Source of the DNA: Serilophus lunatus
Lineage: Eukaryota; Chordata; Aves; Passeriformes; Eurylaimidae
Assembly: GCA_013399895.1 (NCBI GenBank)
Contig: VXBA01000395.1
Coordinates: 933,669 to 997,668 of the forward strand
Length of the DNA: 64,000 nucleotides
Direction: 5' to 3'
Every line of letters starts with the position of its first letter. Positions within the stretch are counted from its first letter, which is position 1. Made by a program: the position numbers and the translations under genes. The notes under the pieces were generated by a model. The model was not told the DNA's origin. It saw only the letters and a list, made by a program, of their open reading frames with translations, and did not search any database. Below, piece after piece: positions 1 to 13,600 of this stretch.

Positions 1-270
1 TACTGTTGCTAATGTAAGTATGTACTTGATTACTAGTTGTTCCTCATGAGCTTTTCCCTATATTTTTCTTCCCCTGTCCTGTTAAGAAGGGAGAATGACA
101 AAATGGCTTGGTGGGCACGTGGTGGCCAGCCGAGATCAACCCACCACAATGTGAAGCTAGCAGGGAACACTTCTGAAAACATGGTATCAACTGTAAATGA
201 TGAACACCTTTAAATCAGTTGCTGAGCTATTCTGAAAATGTGGCCAGTATGCAATATGGAAAATGAAGTA

Positions 271-450
271 CCAGAATCAGGGAATCATTAAAGTTTGAGA
301 AGACCTCCAAGAGTCCAGCCTTTGACCAAACACCTTCTTGTCAAATAAACCACAGCACTAAGTTCCAGGTCCAGTCATTTCTTGCACAATTCCAGGGATG
401 GTGACTCCACCACTTCCCTGGACAGCCTGTTCCAATTCTTGACAACAGAA
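271..450 (-). mobile_element. CR1 LINE remnant, old
   Basis: Diverged 3' end of a CR1 element, sense on the minus strand. The + strand shows the CR1 landmarks GAATCATTAAAGTTTGAGA, AGACCTCCAAGA, CCAGGGATGGTGACTCCACC and ACTTCCCTGGACAGCCTGTT. It is more decayed than the neighbour at 472 and looks like a different subfamily, since its tail begins AATCATTAAAG rather than AATCACTAGG. Confidence 0.8.
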
Positions 451-471
451 GGCCAGCTCAGCAGTCATTAA

Positions 472-931
472 TTCACAGAATCACAGAATCACTAGGTTGG
501 AAGAGACCTCCAAGATCATCTAGTCCAACCCTTACCCTAGAACCTCAACTAGACTAGACTATGTCACCAAGTGCCACATCCAGCCTTTTTTTAAACACAT
601 CTATGGATGGTGACTCCACCACCTCCCTGGGCAGTCCATTCCAAAACTTTATTACTCTTTCTGTAAAAAACTTCTTCCTAATATCTAATCTATACCTCCC
701 TTGGTGCAGCTTGAGACTGTGTCCTCTCATTCTGTCAGCTGCTGCCCGGTGGAAGAGACCAACCCCCACCTGACTAAAACCTCCATCAGGAAGTTGTAGA
801 GAGCGATAAGGTCACCTCTGAGCCTCCTTTTCTCCAGGCTAAACAGTTCCAACTCCCTCAATCGTTCCTCATAGGGCTTATGCTCCATACCCTCCACCAG
901 CCTCGTTGCTCTCCTCTGGACACGCTCAATA
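472..931 (-). mobile_element. CR1 LINE, 5'-truncated, with reverse-transcriptase C-terminal remnant
   Basis: Minus-strand CR1 fragment. The 3' tail is two 8-bp repeats (TCACAGAA on +) at the left end; the 5' truncation is at about 931. The 3' end of the CR1 polymerase frame remains readable, including LKLHQGRYRLDIRKKFF and LPREVVESPSIDVFKKRLD, ending near 554. The segment 770-931 corresponds to the preceding polymerase end (ERVQRRATRLVEG-like, EERLRELELF-like). It is a dead, truncated copy lying about 20 bp from the older CR1 at 271-450. Confidence 0.93.
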
Positions 932-1161
932 ATTCATCTAAGTCATTTAGCTAGCATTTTCAAATATGATATCTGAGGCAGGGTGTTTTCAGGAATCTTT
1001 GAAGAAACTGCTTGTCCTATGGTTTCCAAGGATTTTTATTTTCCATGCTTGTAGGAAAGCAGTATTGGGATCAGACAGATGATCCAATTGGCACACTTAC
1101 CTAGGCAGGATGCAAGAAATCAAGTGCATATGCCTGGTTTAAGTAAGGTAATTCAACAATT

Positions 1162-1430
1162 TCACAGAATCACAGAATGACTAGGTTGGAAGAGACCTCA
1201 AAGATCGAGTCCAACCCATACCCTAACACCCCAACTAGACTATGGCATCAAATGCCATGTCCAGTCTTTTTTTAAACATGTCCAGAGATGGTGACTCTAC
1301 CACCTCCCTGGGAAGACTATTCCAGTGCTTTATTATTCTTTCCATGAAGAACTTTTTCCTAATATCCAGCCTATACCTTCCTTGATGCAGCTTGAGACAG
1401 TGTCCTCTTGTTCTGTCAGTTGCTGCTGAC
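1162..1430 (-). mobile_element. CR1 LINE, 5'-truncated, with RT C-terminal remnant
   Basis: Second CR1 of the same subfamily and orientation as the one at 472-931. It has the two-copy TCACAGAA tail, AGGTTGGAAGAGACCTC and a polymerase remnant LKLHQGRYRLDIRKKFFMER then LPREVVESPSLDMFKKRLD. The 5' truncation falls near 1430, where similarity to the first copy stops (after the AATDRTRGH-like stretch). Confidence 0.92.
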
Positions 1431-4400
1431 TGTTCAGCTACTGAGTAATACACTTCAGTCCTCACATACAGATTTTAAATCAATCACTTATCAAGAAACA
1501 TTGAAAAAAAAGAGAAACATTAATTCTTAAGGTCTTTCTACACATCTGTATAGTGTATAGCTTCATTATCTTTAGCACTGAAAGAAGTTGAACCATAGCA
1601 GCATAAAACTAGTAGCAGAGATTCATTTATGCTGGAGAAAATATATCTAGTTTTGGAATTATTCTGGCCATTATGAGTGTAAGTAATGAAATTTGGACCT
1701 GTGTTATTTAAATGGTTTTGAAAATGTTAGAAAAACTCCTAGATATTCTACTAGAAATAATACAGCTCATTTTGCAGAAGTAATATATTACAGAATAGAA
1801 CAAATTTAATGCTTTCAGGATGGGTAGATTAAAAATTCCAAAGGGATGGGAAGGAGGACAAGAACCCAGATAACACTGGAAAATTTTTCTCATATTTCTA
1901 TTTACACTTTCAAACATCTTAAGTAATTATTTGAACTTAAGAACTGTAAAGTAATTAGAAGCTCACATGACATCAGAATCATGCCCACTATGTTCTACTG
2001 CATGCCACAGAGATTGCAGACTTCCTATTTGCATCATAAGAAATAACTTTAATGTTTGCTGTGATTAAAAATAGGAAAGTGAAGAAATTAAAGGAAATCA
2101 GAATGTCTTTATGCCAGCATTTTTTGTGGAAATGAAAATTCATATTCAAAAGATGACTTATACAAGAAATCAGAGTGGAAAGAAATATGGAACAATCTGG
2201 GAAAGGTGTAAGGAATAAATCTCCAGAATGTGATAGCATTCTTCTAAAGATTCTGCCAAAAAAAAAGGCTTCAAATGTGGAGATATCACCCTTTCAATCT
2301 GCTCTCCATGAAGAATAGAATCACATCAACATTGCGACATTTTTCTTTTCCTTTTATAAAAAAGAATCAGGGAAGGTTTTGTCATTGACTGACAGACTGA
2401 ATCTCACTTTAGTGAGATCAAGTTAAAGAAAGCATAGCAAAAGATAGAAGAGATTTTATATGGAACAGAAGAATTCACATTACACCAGTTTCTGAATGGA
2501 CCGGTGCTCACATGACTGAAATCATGTGTAATCTCTAATCTCAGTGATATACAGGATATTATGTTTATGTGCTAATGCACCAGTGTCCATGTAGGTTAAT
2601 TCACATTGCACGCTCTTTCAGTGAGCCAGCTGTAGCAACCATGTTGACTGAAGTAAAGCTGACCCATGGAGAATTCCTTTACACCTACTCCCCACACTGA
2701 TGCAGCAACACAACAACAGCTGGTGATACTATGATACTATAAAGGTGGCAGTGTACAATGCCAAACCCACCAGCACAGAGACGTCACAGTTTAAGAAGTC
2801 ACCCTGTATTTACAATTCATAAAAAAAACCCCTTGACACATCATCTAAGCCACACCCATTTTAAAGAAAAAATCAGCTACAGCCACACTTTTTTTTTCCT
2901 TTTTCATACATTTGTTCAAGCATTTTAAAACCTACAGTGGTGGAGATGTCAAAACTTTCCAAGGTAATCTACAGAGGGTTTAACATCAAGCTATTCTTGA
3001 TGTCTCACATTCTTGTGCTGCAACGCAAGCACATTATTTCTTGCCTGATTCTCAACAGAGAACAGTTTTTGCTTTTCTCTTCACATCAGCCTTTCATGAT
3101 TGGAGAAATGGTACCACATGACCCTTAGTTCTCCATCTCCCTTAAAGATCTTCCCTCGACATGGTTTATAGAGACATATAATCATTTTTGTTGCCAAATG
3201 ACTGGTTCATTTTCTTCCAGAGCAGTGCCTAACATACCACCCTAACCGAGGTCTTGACAGTGATGAGAAAATATCATGATGCACTTTTGAGGTAGCATGT
3301 ATCCTCACTGCTAGTACCCAATATAAACTTTGGAGCATGGTGTCATTGCTGACTGACATTCATTTTGTGGTTCATTATATTTCACATAATTTTGTTTCTA
3401 ATTCAAATCCTATCCTCTTAAATCCTTGTACCATCACTCACTTAGTACTGATAAAAATTTAGTAATCAGATTCTACTTCATCAGTGAAGTCATTACTGTG
3501 TAGAAACGGACCCATTTCTAGAACGGGACTTTCTGATGCATACCTCCTGTAGAGCAGACAAAAGTTCATAATTACTCCTTGCCTCTAACTTTCCAAACAC
3601 CCAAGCTGGTGTGACTGTGTAGTTTTGTTCAGGCTCTATTATACAATCTTGATTATCTAAGGTTCATATGAATGTCAAGAATTTTACTGAGCATGGTTTC
3701 TGAGAAACTATGCTGACCAGATCATGAACATGATACCAAACAGCTAAAAAGAAAAAGATGTAAGGAGAAAAATCACAATGAACTCAGTTCAAGAGTGTGA
3801 ACTGCTGTTGATGTCAGGTATCTTCTAAAATGTGCCCTTAATGTACAGAGCTCCAAAAGAAACCAAGGAGAAAAGGATACTCACTGATACGCAGCTATAG
3901 TTACGGACATATCTGATGCGTAACAGAGTCCCTATACGTAAACAATGCTTTCTGCTACACTACACAGTGTAAGGGCACTGATAAGCTAACTTATATTGGG
4001 ATATTTAGCAGTTAGTGAGCTAGAAGAAAAAAATGAACACAATACAGGAATTATTTTCCAAAGTAAATATCAGATCAGTATTATTTAACAGAATTTTCAT
4101 TTGGGAGGGAAATGGAAAACATGATAATGGTGGAACCTTACAGGTTGCAAATACTAAAGGGATTTAAAGATATTTGAGAATGATAGGTCTGTCTCAACAA
4201 GAACATGAACAAGGTAACCTAGATTAAGGCCCTTAGTCACTGAACTGTAGATTATCCTGCTAAGAACATTTGTGAAAAATATATTCACTGGAGATCTGTC
4301 AAACTATCAAGTCCAAAAATCACATGATGTTTTAGAAAATGATTTCTCCCTTCTTCAGAAATTATTCCTAATTAGCTTAAAAGATACATAATACTAACTT

Positions 4401-5376
4401 GGAATTTTAGCCATGCCATAGGAAAATGTAGCATCTTTGATTTCATGTGATAATCAATTGTAAAATGGGGGCAGACATTAAGTGAGGCTGGTGTCTGTGC
4501 TCTCTTCATGAGAGAGGAGATCCCATCACACTCCTTCCTTCTCTGTTGCCTATTTGACTCCATGCAGAGGTATAAATCTGCTATTCAGCAGAGTTGTAAA
4601 AAGGGCTCTGAAAGGTTTCCACTTTCCTCATTGTTTAACCTCATTGTTTCCTCATGTTTAACCAATGTCTTGACCAGGGTTTGATTCTTTTAATTAAGTT
4701 TTGAATGAGCCACTTTTGAGAAAGGGTTTGATTGTAATTAAGCTCCTTCACACCATGCAGGCCTGCAGGTTCCCCTCAGTGGCTGATGATGTCAAGAAAA
4801 TGCTTGGCAAGCGTCTCATACACAGACTGAGTTTTGAGAAAGAATCCAAACTTAGTGTCAGCCTCCCAGGTTCACGATTATTCCCATGACCTTTTTCTGG
4901 TAGGAGTCACAGATATCTCCACAGCTCTGTGGAACTAAATGGAAAAACATTTTTTCAATGAGAAAAAGTCCCTTCCCTGCTAACGCCTAACACTTACATT
5001 TTCTATTTCTATTCCTATCAGAGATATTTGCCAACGCAGCCATAGTTGTTTGGGACATCAGCTTCACATTTGAACATAGTTAATGCTGATTATCAAGTCA
5101 AGCATATAAATGCAGAAACATTTGACACGTACTGCTAAATGAACAAATCTATGCATTTAATTAGCATCCCATGTAATTTATTGGCTTGAGTTTGCTTATG
5201 GCCTGCATTCACTGATGGAAGAGCATGAGCTAGGTGCAGAGATTCAATTTTCTTCAAGGAATTAATTTTTTCAAAGTATCCATTTCTTCTGAACATTTGA
5301 AATTCATTACTTAATAAAACTGACTGCTTAACACTGTAACTTAGTTTTTAAGTATCTTTTTAAAAGCAGCATGTTG

Positions 5377-5396
5377 CTGTACATTTAAATGTACAG
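5377..5396. repeat. 20-bp perfect palindrome
   Basis: CTGTACATTTAAATGTACAG equals its own reverse complement over all 20 bases; the match stops at the next base pair. It lies in AT-rich sequence 3' of exon 20. Confidence 0.97.
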
Positions 5397-7523
5397 TTGT
5401 ATTTCTCTGCATACAACAGGATTGTGTATCTTTTTGCTTTCTGATCCTGAGTACCTTTAAGCCCATTTCTGATTTTCCAAAACTACCAGCTAGGAGAAAA
5501 AAAAAAAAGAGAAAATATTATTTTATTATTATATACTACAAGTCAATCATATGTGAAGCCATAGTTAGACTGTCTTCTCTACAGTCACATTAATAGGTAC
5601 TGTGTTAAGCATTTTTAAGCAACTACACTATTATTTTACAGCCTTCCTGTTTCCTACAAGTTTTCTGTATGACTGAATAGCCACGTGCTTAAAACAACAG
5701 CACAATAACAGCTACAAGAAGTAAGGCTTGATGTATGGGAACTATATAATTTGATTTAGTCCCAAAATTCTGAACATTACCTGTGAAACGCTAAACATTT
5801 TCAAATCTCACTGGAATCTGAGGGCATTGCTGAGAAATTTATGGGATTGGGCAAAAAATCTGCAAAAATGTTTGTGGGTTAACGTGAGAACTGGAAGCAC
5901 TAATGCCAGTTTCCCAACTCCAGGCAAAAGAAGAATTTATTTGTCTATGCGATTGTGCACAGCAATCAAGACTAGGTGCAAGACCTGAAGGGTCAATGTA
6001 TCTTACATGGGCATCTTCAGGCCAGATATCTAAACACATTCAGACATTGATTTCAATGTAAATTTGGTGGCTAAGTATCTTAAAAATCTGTATATTTCTG
6101 CTTCATAGAGCCCAAACTCACCTCAACAGGAATCAAACCATAAAATCTTTGTGAGCCTCAAAAGATGTACAATCAAGCAAGTTGTACCTAACCCAGAAAA
6201 ATACATTTGTGGAGTAACTGGGATTTCCAGAGAATGCAAAAAAGGGAAGAAAACCATTCCTGACTAACTAACATGAATAATATGAAAGAAATGAAGATAA
6301 AAGTCTAAAGCAGCTGTGTGCCTCCAAACAAGTCCAGATGAAAATATCTATTTACATTGTAAATACTTATAATTCTGGATGCCAAACAAAAATGATAGTA
6401 CAGAGTTTATTAGCTCTTGTTTTCAACTTTCAGTGCAGACTGGAGAATAAATGATCCTGCTATCATCAATAGTTTTAAAGAGATCACAATACACGGACTC
6501 CTTAAGGAATTAAGAGACAGAAGGAGCCGCATGCACATGAAGGGAATCATAAATTAGGAAACTCATTCCCCAGCGACCAACTCCACAACAGAGTTATGAT
6601 GGTAAATTTTATTTGGTTTGTTCTTTACCCTGAAAATCATTACCAAAACCATTTATTTATTTAGTCCTTGTCCATTGGTCTGAACCTTTTTCTTGCTGAA
6701 AACAGAATACTGTAAGGGAGATATTCTGGGGCACTGTTAACCTACAAGAATGGAGGTTGTTACAGGTGAACAAAATCCTCTAATGATGCTGTAGAGCATG
6801 TAGCAAACTTAGCAAGGAAGTTAATATAACTCACTGTTATGAGCATACACAGAGAAAAAAATAGCTGTTAACTTCTCCAAAATGGTATCAGCAGGAGAGA
6901 GCTCATAATTTTAGTCACTGAAACTTGCTAATGAAAGGGATTAGCCCAGCAACTACAGCCACCTCTCCTAGAACACTGTTGTTCAGTATGATGTATTAGA
7001 TCCCTATTGCCTCTCATACACAAGGAATTGTAAGGGAGAGCCTTGTCTGGAGTGAATCCATTGTTTAAAAGGATAAAACCCCTTTTTTTCTACAATGAGG
7101 AGAGTACTCCTATCATTTACAGTATTCCTAGGTTTTCTGTCAGTGACTTGTCCATCTGCTTTTGACAGCTCATTGTTGGTGTGCATGATGCTTTGCAGGC
7201 ACAGAAAGGGAACTTTTTACTCTTAGACCTTTAATAAAATGCAGCCAATTCTGAAATGCAAGCACTTGCAATTCTGTCCCCAATCGACAGTATTCTGAAT
7301 ACTAACAAGAAATCCATAGAAACAGGACAGCAACCCAAGGCAAACAGTAACTTTCCACTTACTGGGACAACACTGAGATGATTGAACTACAGGTGCTCAT
7401 TCTCAGAGTACAGCAGATTCTCTAAGACCTGGCTGAATCATGATGACACACCTGCTCCTCTCAAATCTCATTGTGTGGAAAGTTAGTTTCATTAGAGAAT
7501 AGACAGCAATGAATTCAACTCAC

Positions 7524-7644
7524 CAGTCTTCTTCACAGCCAATAGCAGGAGTAGAACATCTGCTTGTAAGCTGAAGATCAGCTACACACTCAGTGCTGGT
7601 TTTCAGTCTTGTGTAGTTTTTACGAACAATGTATCCCCTGAAAG
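7524..7644 (-). CDS. MYO3B: MYO3B exon 20: IQ3 and proximal tail
   Basis: 121 nt: two bases closing Ala800, 39 codons (residues 801-839) and two bases (TG) of the next codon. It starts FRGYIVRKNYTRLKTSTEC; with exon 19 this makes IQAAFRGYIVRKNY (797-810), a full IQ consensus. The rest (VADLQLTSRCSTPAIGCEED) is low-similarity tail. Acceptor ATTTTTTAG, donor TG|GTGAGT, both strong, and the phase matches exon 19. This is the most 3' exon I can support. Confidence 0.88.
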
Positions 7645-10600
7645 CTAAAAAATGTAGTCATGAATCAGAAAAATTTTGCAGAGCGTGAAATGCAGACTGG
7701 CAACTCTGCAGCACAGACATGAATGTCCCCAAATTCTAATGACTTAGTGGACAAAACCAGGAATGGCTCAAATGTTTGCAGTGTTACTAACAGCTGGAAA
7801 TTCTACAGGACCTTACACTCACTCTCAGTGTTACAGTGACCACTTGCTACAGTCCAGGCAAGGAAAACAGGCCTCAAAATGAGAATGTGTCTGATTTAAG
7901 TAGGAATCCAGCTTAGAATGTATTAAAATACATAGTATAAAATCATTCCCCAAAACAACTACTTCAGTCACAGCTTCCCTGATTTGAGATAGTCAGAATT
8001 TTGCAGAATCAGAAGTTTTACCTTTTTTTATTGTGGGATAGGAAGGTGATGAGCCAGGGACAGATATGTTCAATTAAAACTAGAAAAATTATTAATGTCT
8101 TCTCCTAGTCTTTCAATTAACTGCAATAATAACAAAACATTTTAAATACCTCTTATATAAATAACCAGGAAAAATTTATAGAGATTGGAATATATATCAT
8201 GTCTAAAAAAAAAGAGCTGAACAGAACAATCACTGAAAGTACTAAATGAAGTAGGAAGAATGCAGTGGGATAAAATGGAAAAGAAAATTAATAACATCCG
8301 AAGATATCTACATCCTTTATTTCCATGAACTGTCTCTGGATTTGGCTACCTAAATAACATAATTATTTCTGCAGTTTTATCTTGCTTGAATTCTTGACAC
8401 GTGTGAGCAGTTAGTAATAAAGCTCCAGCACAAACCACAGATAGCAATACATACTGCACTTAGGACAAAGGACTAAAAAGTGCTGCAATAGACATTTAAA
8501 CTCAAAAATTTTTAAATTTGGTTTTTGTAAGGTTTATTTCAAGAATTATTTTAAGTAGAAATACCTGAGGGAAGAAAGGACTGAATATTCAAAAAGTAAA
8601 CACAGTATCAGTGCCATTGTTTCAGTGTATGATGAGCAATTGCTGAATAAGGTGGCTGAGAGTTATGAAAGAAAAGAGCTGCTTATTAGTCCAGGAGGAC
8701 TCAAGGCTTAAACAATATTAAAAGAATATTGGAACTAAGATCAGAGAATACCATGATTTTGGGGAGACGTTTCCTGTCCAGGAAAAGCTTTTAAGAACAC
8801 TAAACACATGCAAAACCAGAGTCTGTCTGAAAGAGAAAAGCAGCCTTCCCATTGGGGTCCAGGGCTATGTATTACAGTGGAATGTAGAAAAGCCACAGAA
8901 ATAAGGTCTAGGGCAACCTCATGTAGGATCAGTCACGATAACACTGCAGATAAAAAAAGGAAATCAGAAGGTAGGAAAAATACTGAATACACTGAGGAAC
9001 AGAGAAACTGAACAGAAGATTAAGAAGTTTTCCCTGTATCCCACACTTCTGCTTTTATGAAAATACTGAGGTTTCTGGGGTAAGAAGCAACAAAATTTGC
9101 CTTTTAATGAGAAGGTATGACAAAAAATAACCATTCACTTTACAGAAGGCATGGCAAGTCTGGCCCGCTGAGGTGTTGAACTAAATACAGAGCTCAGGTA
9201 TCAAGAGGTGAGGAACTTTCTGCCTGTAATAATCAGACTGGAAAAGTTTGCTTGTCTGGCGGGGATGAGACAAGCTTTCATTTGTCCCAAGTGATCAGGC
9301 TTCCAATCCTTAACTATCCCCTACTGACCAGACATGGAGCTTACTCCAGTATCAGCAGCAGAGACAGCTGGCCAGCAGCCACCTCTCTACAGCTCAAACA
9401 TGCTGAGTATCAGTCACTTAAATGGACTGCTATACAGAGTCACTGAAACAAATGAATTAATAAGATAAACTTCAGTTTTATCCTTAGTAGTTTCTCAACT
9501 TTAAGTAGTTCTTTGCATGTGTGTGATTTTATTTTTAAAACTTATTTTCCTTTTTCCCAGAGACGGTACAACCAGTTTGGTCTTTCCTTCATTCATTACA
9601 TAAAACCTGCTAAACATAGTTTTTACCCTGTCTTGTGTTTTCATATATATTTTCAGAATGAACTCATCTTCAACATAACCCTTCTACAAGCTGGTTTCTA
9701 ACATTCTTCCCAAATACGTTGAATCTGACAGGTAAATGGCTGTATTTCTCCTGTTTTTGACTCCTGGGACAGCTGAAGTACAGGATAAACAAACTTCTCA
9801 CGCTCTCAAAAGCTTCATCAAGCACTAGCAGGACTGCATCTTTTCAACATTTATTAACTGGATCTATAGTGTTTCAAAAGAAATGCATATGCAAAGAATT
9901 CTACTAGGGGAGTCTAAGAGGCTGGGAAGCTGCTCCATCACAGCAATTTGCATTACTGACTGGTGCTGGGTTTGACACTAAGCACTTGGCTCAAAGAGTG
10001 TGAAATTAGCAGACTCATGTTGCTACTGCTTCATGAACAATCACTGCATCATTGAAGAAGAATGATTACCAGCTGTCACCTCATTTTCACCTTATTCAAT
10101 CTATATTCCAAACTTTTCAGCAGTAGTAGCTGTAACCCTAATCTTTATATGGCCAAAGATTACAGGATCTGAAAAGCAATACAGGAACTGAATTTAATTG
10201 TAATACTTTTGTAAGTAAGTTGGTGTTAAATGCCTCATGTGCCACAAGTTAGGAGATGAATTTTTACTTCCTCTACTGATCACTTCTCACACAAAGAGAG
10301 TTTTCTGACAGCTCCAGCAACTAACAAACCAAGGATATATTTACCTCAGGGAGTCTGAATTTTGGCATTTTGCGGTTATAACCTTTATTTTAAGGTCTAA
10401 ATACCATGGCATATACATTACACACAATGTTGCACAATTCTACATAGGAAAAGTCCAGGGATTTTCCTCATGATTCCCTCAGGAAATATATAGTTAAGAG
10501 CAAATTGTGAAGCACAATGTAGAAAGACCAAAGCTAAATAATCACAGGTTTATAAGAGAAGTATGAAGACAGGAGATGAAGTAGTACTTTAAAACAGTGG

Positions 10601-13600
10601 AAGGATTCACTCTGACACTAAAGAAACATGTTAAGCTGACTTTTTCTACACAGACACATTTTTATTCTATACCACCTAAAACAGTATATAACAGTGACTC
10701 AGAAGTGAGAGCTCATGCATGCTGAAGAGAAGGTATCATAGTAGTTTGGAATTAGAAGTTGTTTGCCAGGAACAGTATATCACTTTCTTAATTTGTTAAT
10801 GCTCTAGTTAAAAGAGCATTCAGCAGCTTAACTAACAGCATCTGAGAGAAGTTAGAGCTCATGAATCTGATTATTCACTCCATGCCAAATTAATTCTAAT
10901 GAATAGTAAAGGGGATTGAGAGTTACACCCTTTTCTGGGTCCCATAAATACATCCCCTCTTGCACCTCTCACTCTGGATGGACGTTAAGTGATGCCTGAA
11001 TTGCAGAAAAAAAACAACTCTTAAGTTCTCCAGCAGAATCATTATGAGAACGGAAGTCATGAGTTCTCCTGTATAAGAAGTAACTATCAGCAACAAGCAG
11101 TGACTATTAAAAAGAATCACCAAGGCTGCCATCAGGACTGGTGTCACTGATGCACATCAACACTTGAACATAGAGTTTTCAACTACCATGCATCACAGTC
11201 TCTGATCTTGAGACTTGGTCAAATAAAAAAAGTGAAGAGTACTGTGAAGCTCTGTCAATATCGGACAATGCACATTAATATATTAGGAGAAACACATACA
11301 TCACTTCAATGTTCTTTAAACTGAAAATGTAGTTAAAAAGAAGGAAACTAATGATACAAAATATACAAAAAATTATATAAAATATAAAAAAGTAAAATTT
11401 GATCTTCTGCATAGGCACTGATATTTTTCAGGATTTTTTTTTATATTTTAAGATATACTGATAAAGTGCTTAGAAGATATGGGACATTTTACTCATGCAC
11501 TTCTTAGGTCTATACAATGGTATTCACTGAGTACATGTACACACAAATGTACATAGTGATGGATAATGTACAAATAGATGGATAAATAAATACAAGGATA
11601 AATATATTTTCAACAAATACTTCTTTGTCTTCTATTGAAGCCTACATTATATCTTTGCTGCTGATAACCCAAAGGTAATGCTTTTAATAAAACTTTACAT
11701 TTATTATAAATGTAAAATAGTAAATTACAGCTGTTGTTTGTCCCTCTTTTTATTATAATGGAGTAAATTTTGCCATAAGCACATGTTAGGTATGTAAATA
11801 GTGAGCAACACTGCATGGGCAGAAGTTACATAAAGAAAGCATTTTGCAAATGGATGCTTCCTTCTGAACATCCATCACTTTTTATTTAAGAAAAAGAGCC
11901 CAAATCTTGAGTTCTTGATAAAGAATTTTCTAATGCAATATGACATATGGTGAGTGTGTGAGCACGTGTTGGAGGAGGAGATTGTGGCTCAATGGATTAG
12001 TCATTTGCCTTTCACCTCTGGAAGCATAGTTAAACTCAGTCCTGACCAGAGCTGCACAGTATATTCCAGATGGCTAAAGTGGCCCTAATTAAAATGAATT
12101 CAGTGATGTCACCTCGGATCTAAGTGAATTGCATGCACCACTCATTTGGCATTTTGGCAATGTCTGTTCACAAATGAAATAACCAGATTAAAATCCTCCC
12201 TTAAGTCTTTTGGGACAAGTCACACTGCGTGGAAATACCTGCTATTGTCATTAGAAAACATACTTTCATAATTGTATTATCTGTTGTTTTAAATTCTAAT
12301 TAATGCATTATCCTAAAACAAATAAACATTAAATGAGACTTGCATGTGAGGTAAATCAGTTAAGCAACATTTAAGTCAAATGATTCAGTGAATATACACT
12401 GATTTAAACTAGCTGTGAATCTGGCAAAAGAATTAAAAAAAAATCCTTGACAATATATTTTTCCTTTTATGTAGATGTAAATCGAAACAATATAAATCCT
12501 AATTACAAAGAAATACTCAGAAGTGCAAAGTATTGTCAACTCAAACACTTTAAACAAAATTATTTTTTACAATTTGTCTCTCAGTTAAAAAATTACCATT
12601 TTCTAGCCTTGACAGTTTGAGAAAGTGTTACTGGAAGTAGGAGGAAAGACCTTGTATACCCTATGTATTCTGAGAACCTGAGATGTAGATACGCTGAAGT
12701 GGGGTAGCTTTTTCTTCCTCACTTAAATTCACAAATACTTTGTTTCCTAGTGAGGGTGTTTTCCCCCTTCTGAAATAATGACTTCTTTTCTTGTAATATA
12801 ATACACTCAGGAATTGTATCCTCATGTATACTGTGTGAGTTGGTTTTTTTCTAGGTTTGTTTTTTCTTCCAACATTTCTTCAATGGATAGTGAACTGCTG
12901 GGCCCACAGAGATCTCCAGACCACCAGCTCATGTATTTGAAAGGCATCTGTTTATTTTTAAAATGCAAATGCAGCCTACCTCAAAGACTGACTTGCAAGA
13001 AATGAACAATCTGAACAAGTCAAGAGGTTTCCAATCAGGAGCTGTGTTCCTCCTTTATATCAGTCTATGATCACTTGCTGTCAAAACCACTTAAACAATA
13101 TCCTGGAACCTGAATGAAGTCCCCCCACAATTAAAATGAGCAGGATAATCCTGCAAGAATTATTCAGGCAAATCATTTTTCACACAGTTTAAAGTAATGA
13201 TAAGGTCATTTACAAAAGAAATCAGCGCCTTTGAAATGCTGACTTGTAGACAGAGGACTGCCTGGAGGAGGGCCATAGATAACAGTGAAGACTGGCCTCC
13301 TAACACTACCCTTGCAGTCTTTGGAACTGATTCTGATGAGGAGAAGGCCCAATAAGGTTAATACCCCTACTTTGATCTCTGTCAAAGCGTACCAGCAAGA
13401 ATTAATTTACATTTCAGATGAAAAAGGTTGACAGCATGAAAAGGCATCTTGTTTCTGGTATGTGAATGTGCTGTAATAGATCGGGAATTCTGAAAGGAAG
13501 TTCTGAGGAAGCTAAAGGGATAAGCTGAGCGGCTGCTTTTATTGGGAAAGAGATGAAAGGAAAACAAATTTCAATATGCGCTGTTCTGTAGAAACATGTA

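Larger units (their letters stand above)
1..7523. other. Sequence 3' of exon 20
   Basis: Holds three minus-strand CR1 remnants (271-1430), the palindrome at 5377, and two weak candidate tail exons (7004-7190 and 6133-6187, see findings). No stretch matching the class III tail (the conserved PEDTxYY-like region) was recognised. It is either MYO3B intron leading to further tail exons or, less likely, a 3' end. Confidence 0.6.

Noticed and set aside
5781..5825. Exon-like minus segment between TTTCTCAG and CACAG|GTAATG
   Set aside because: All three frames contain a stop within the segment.
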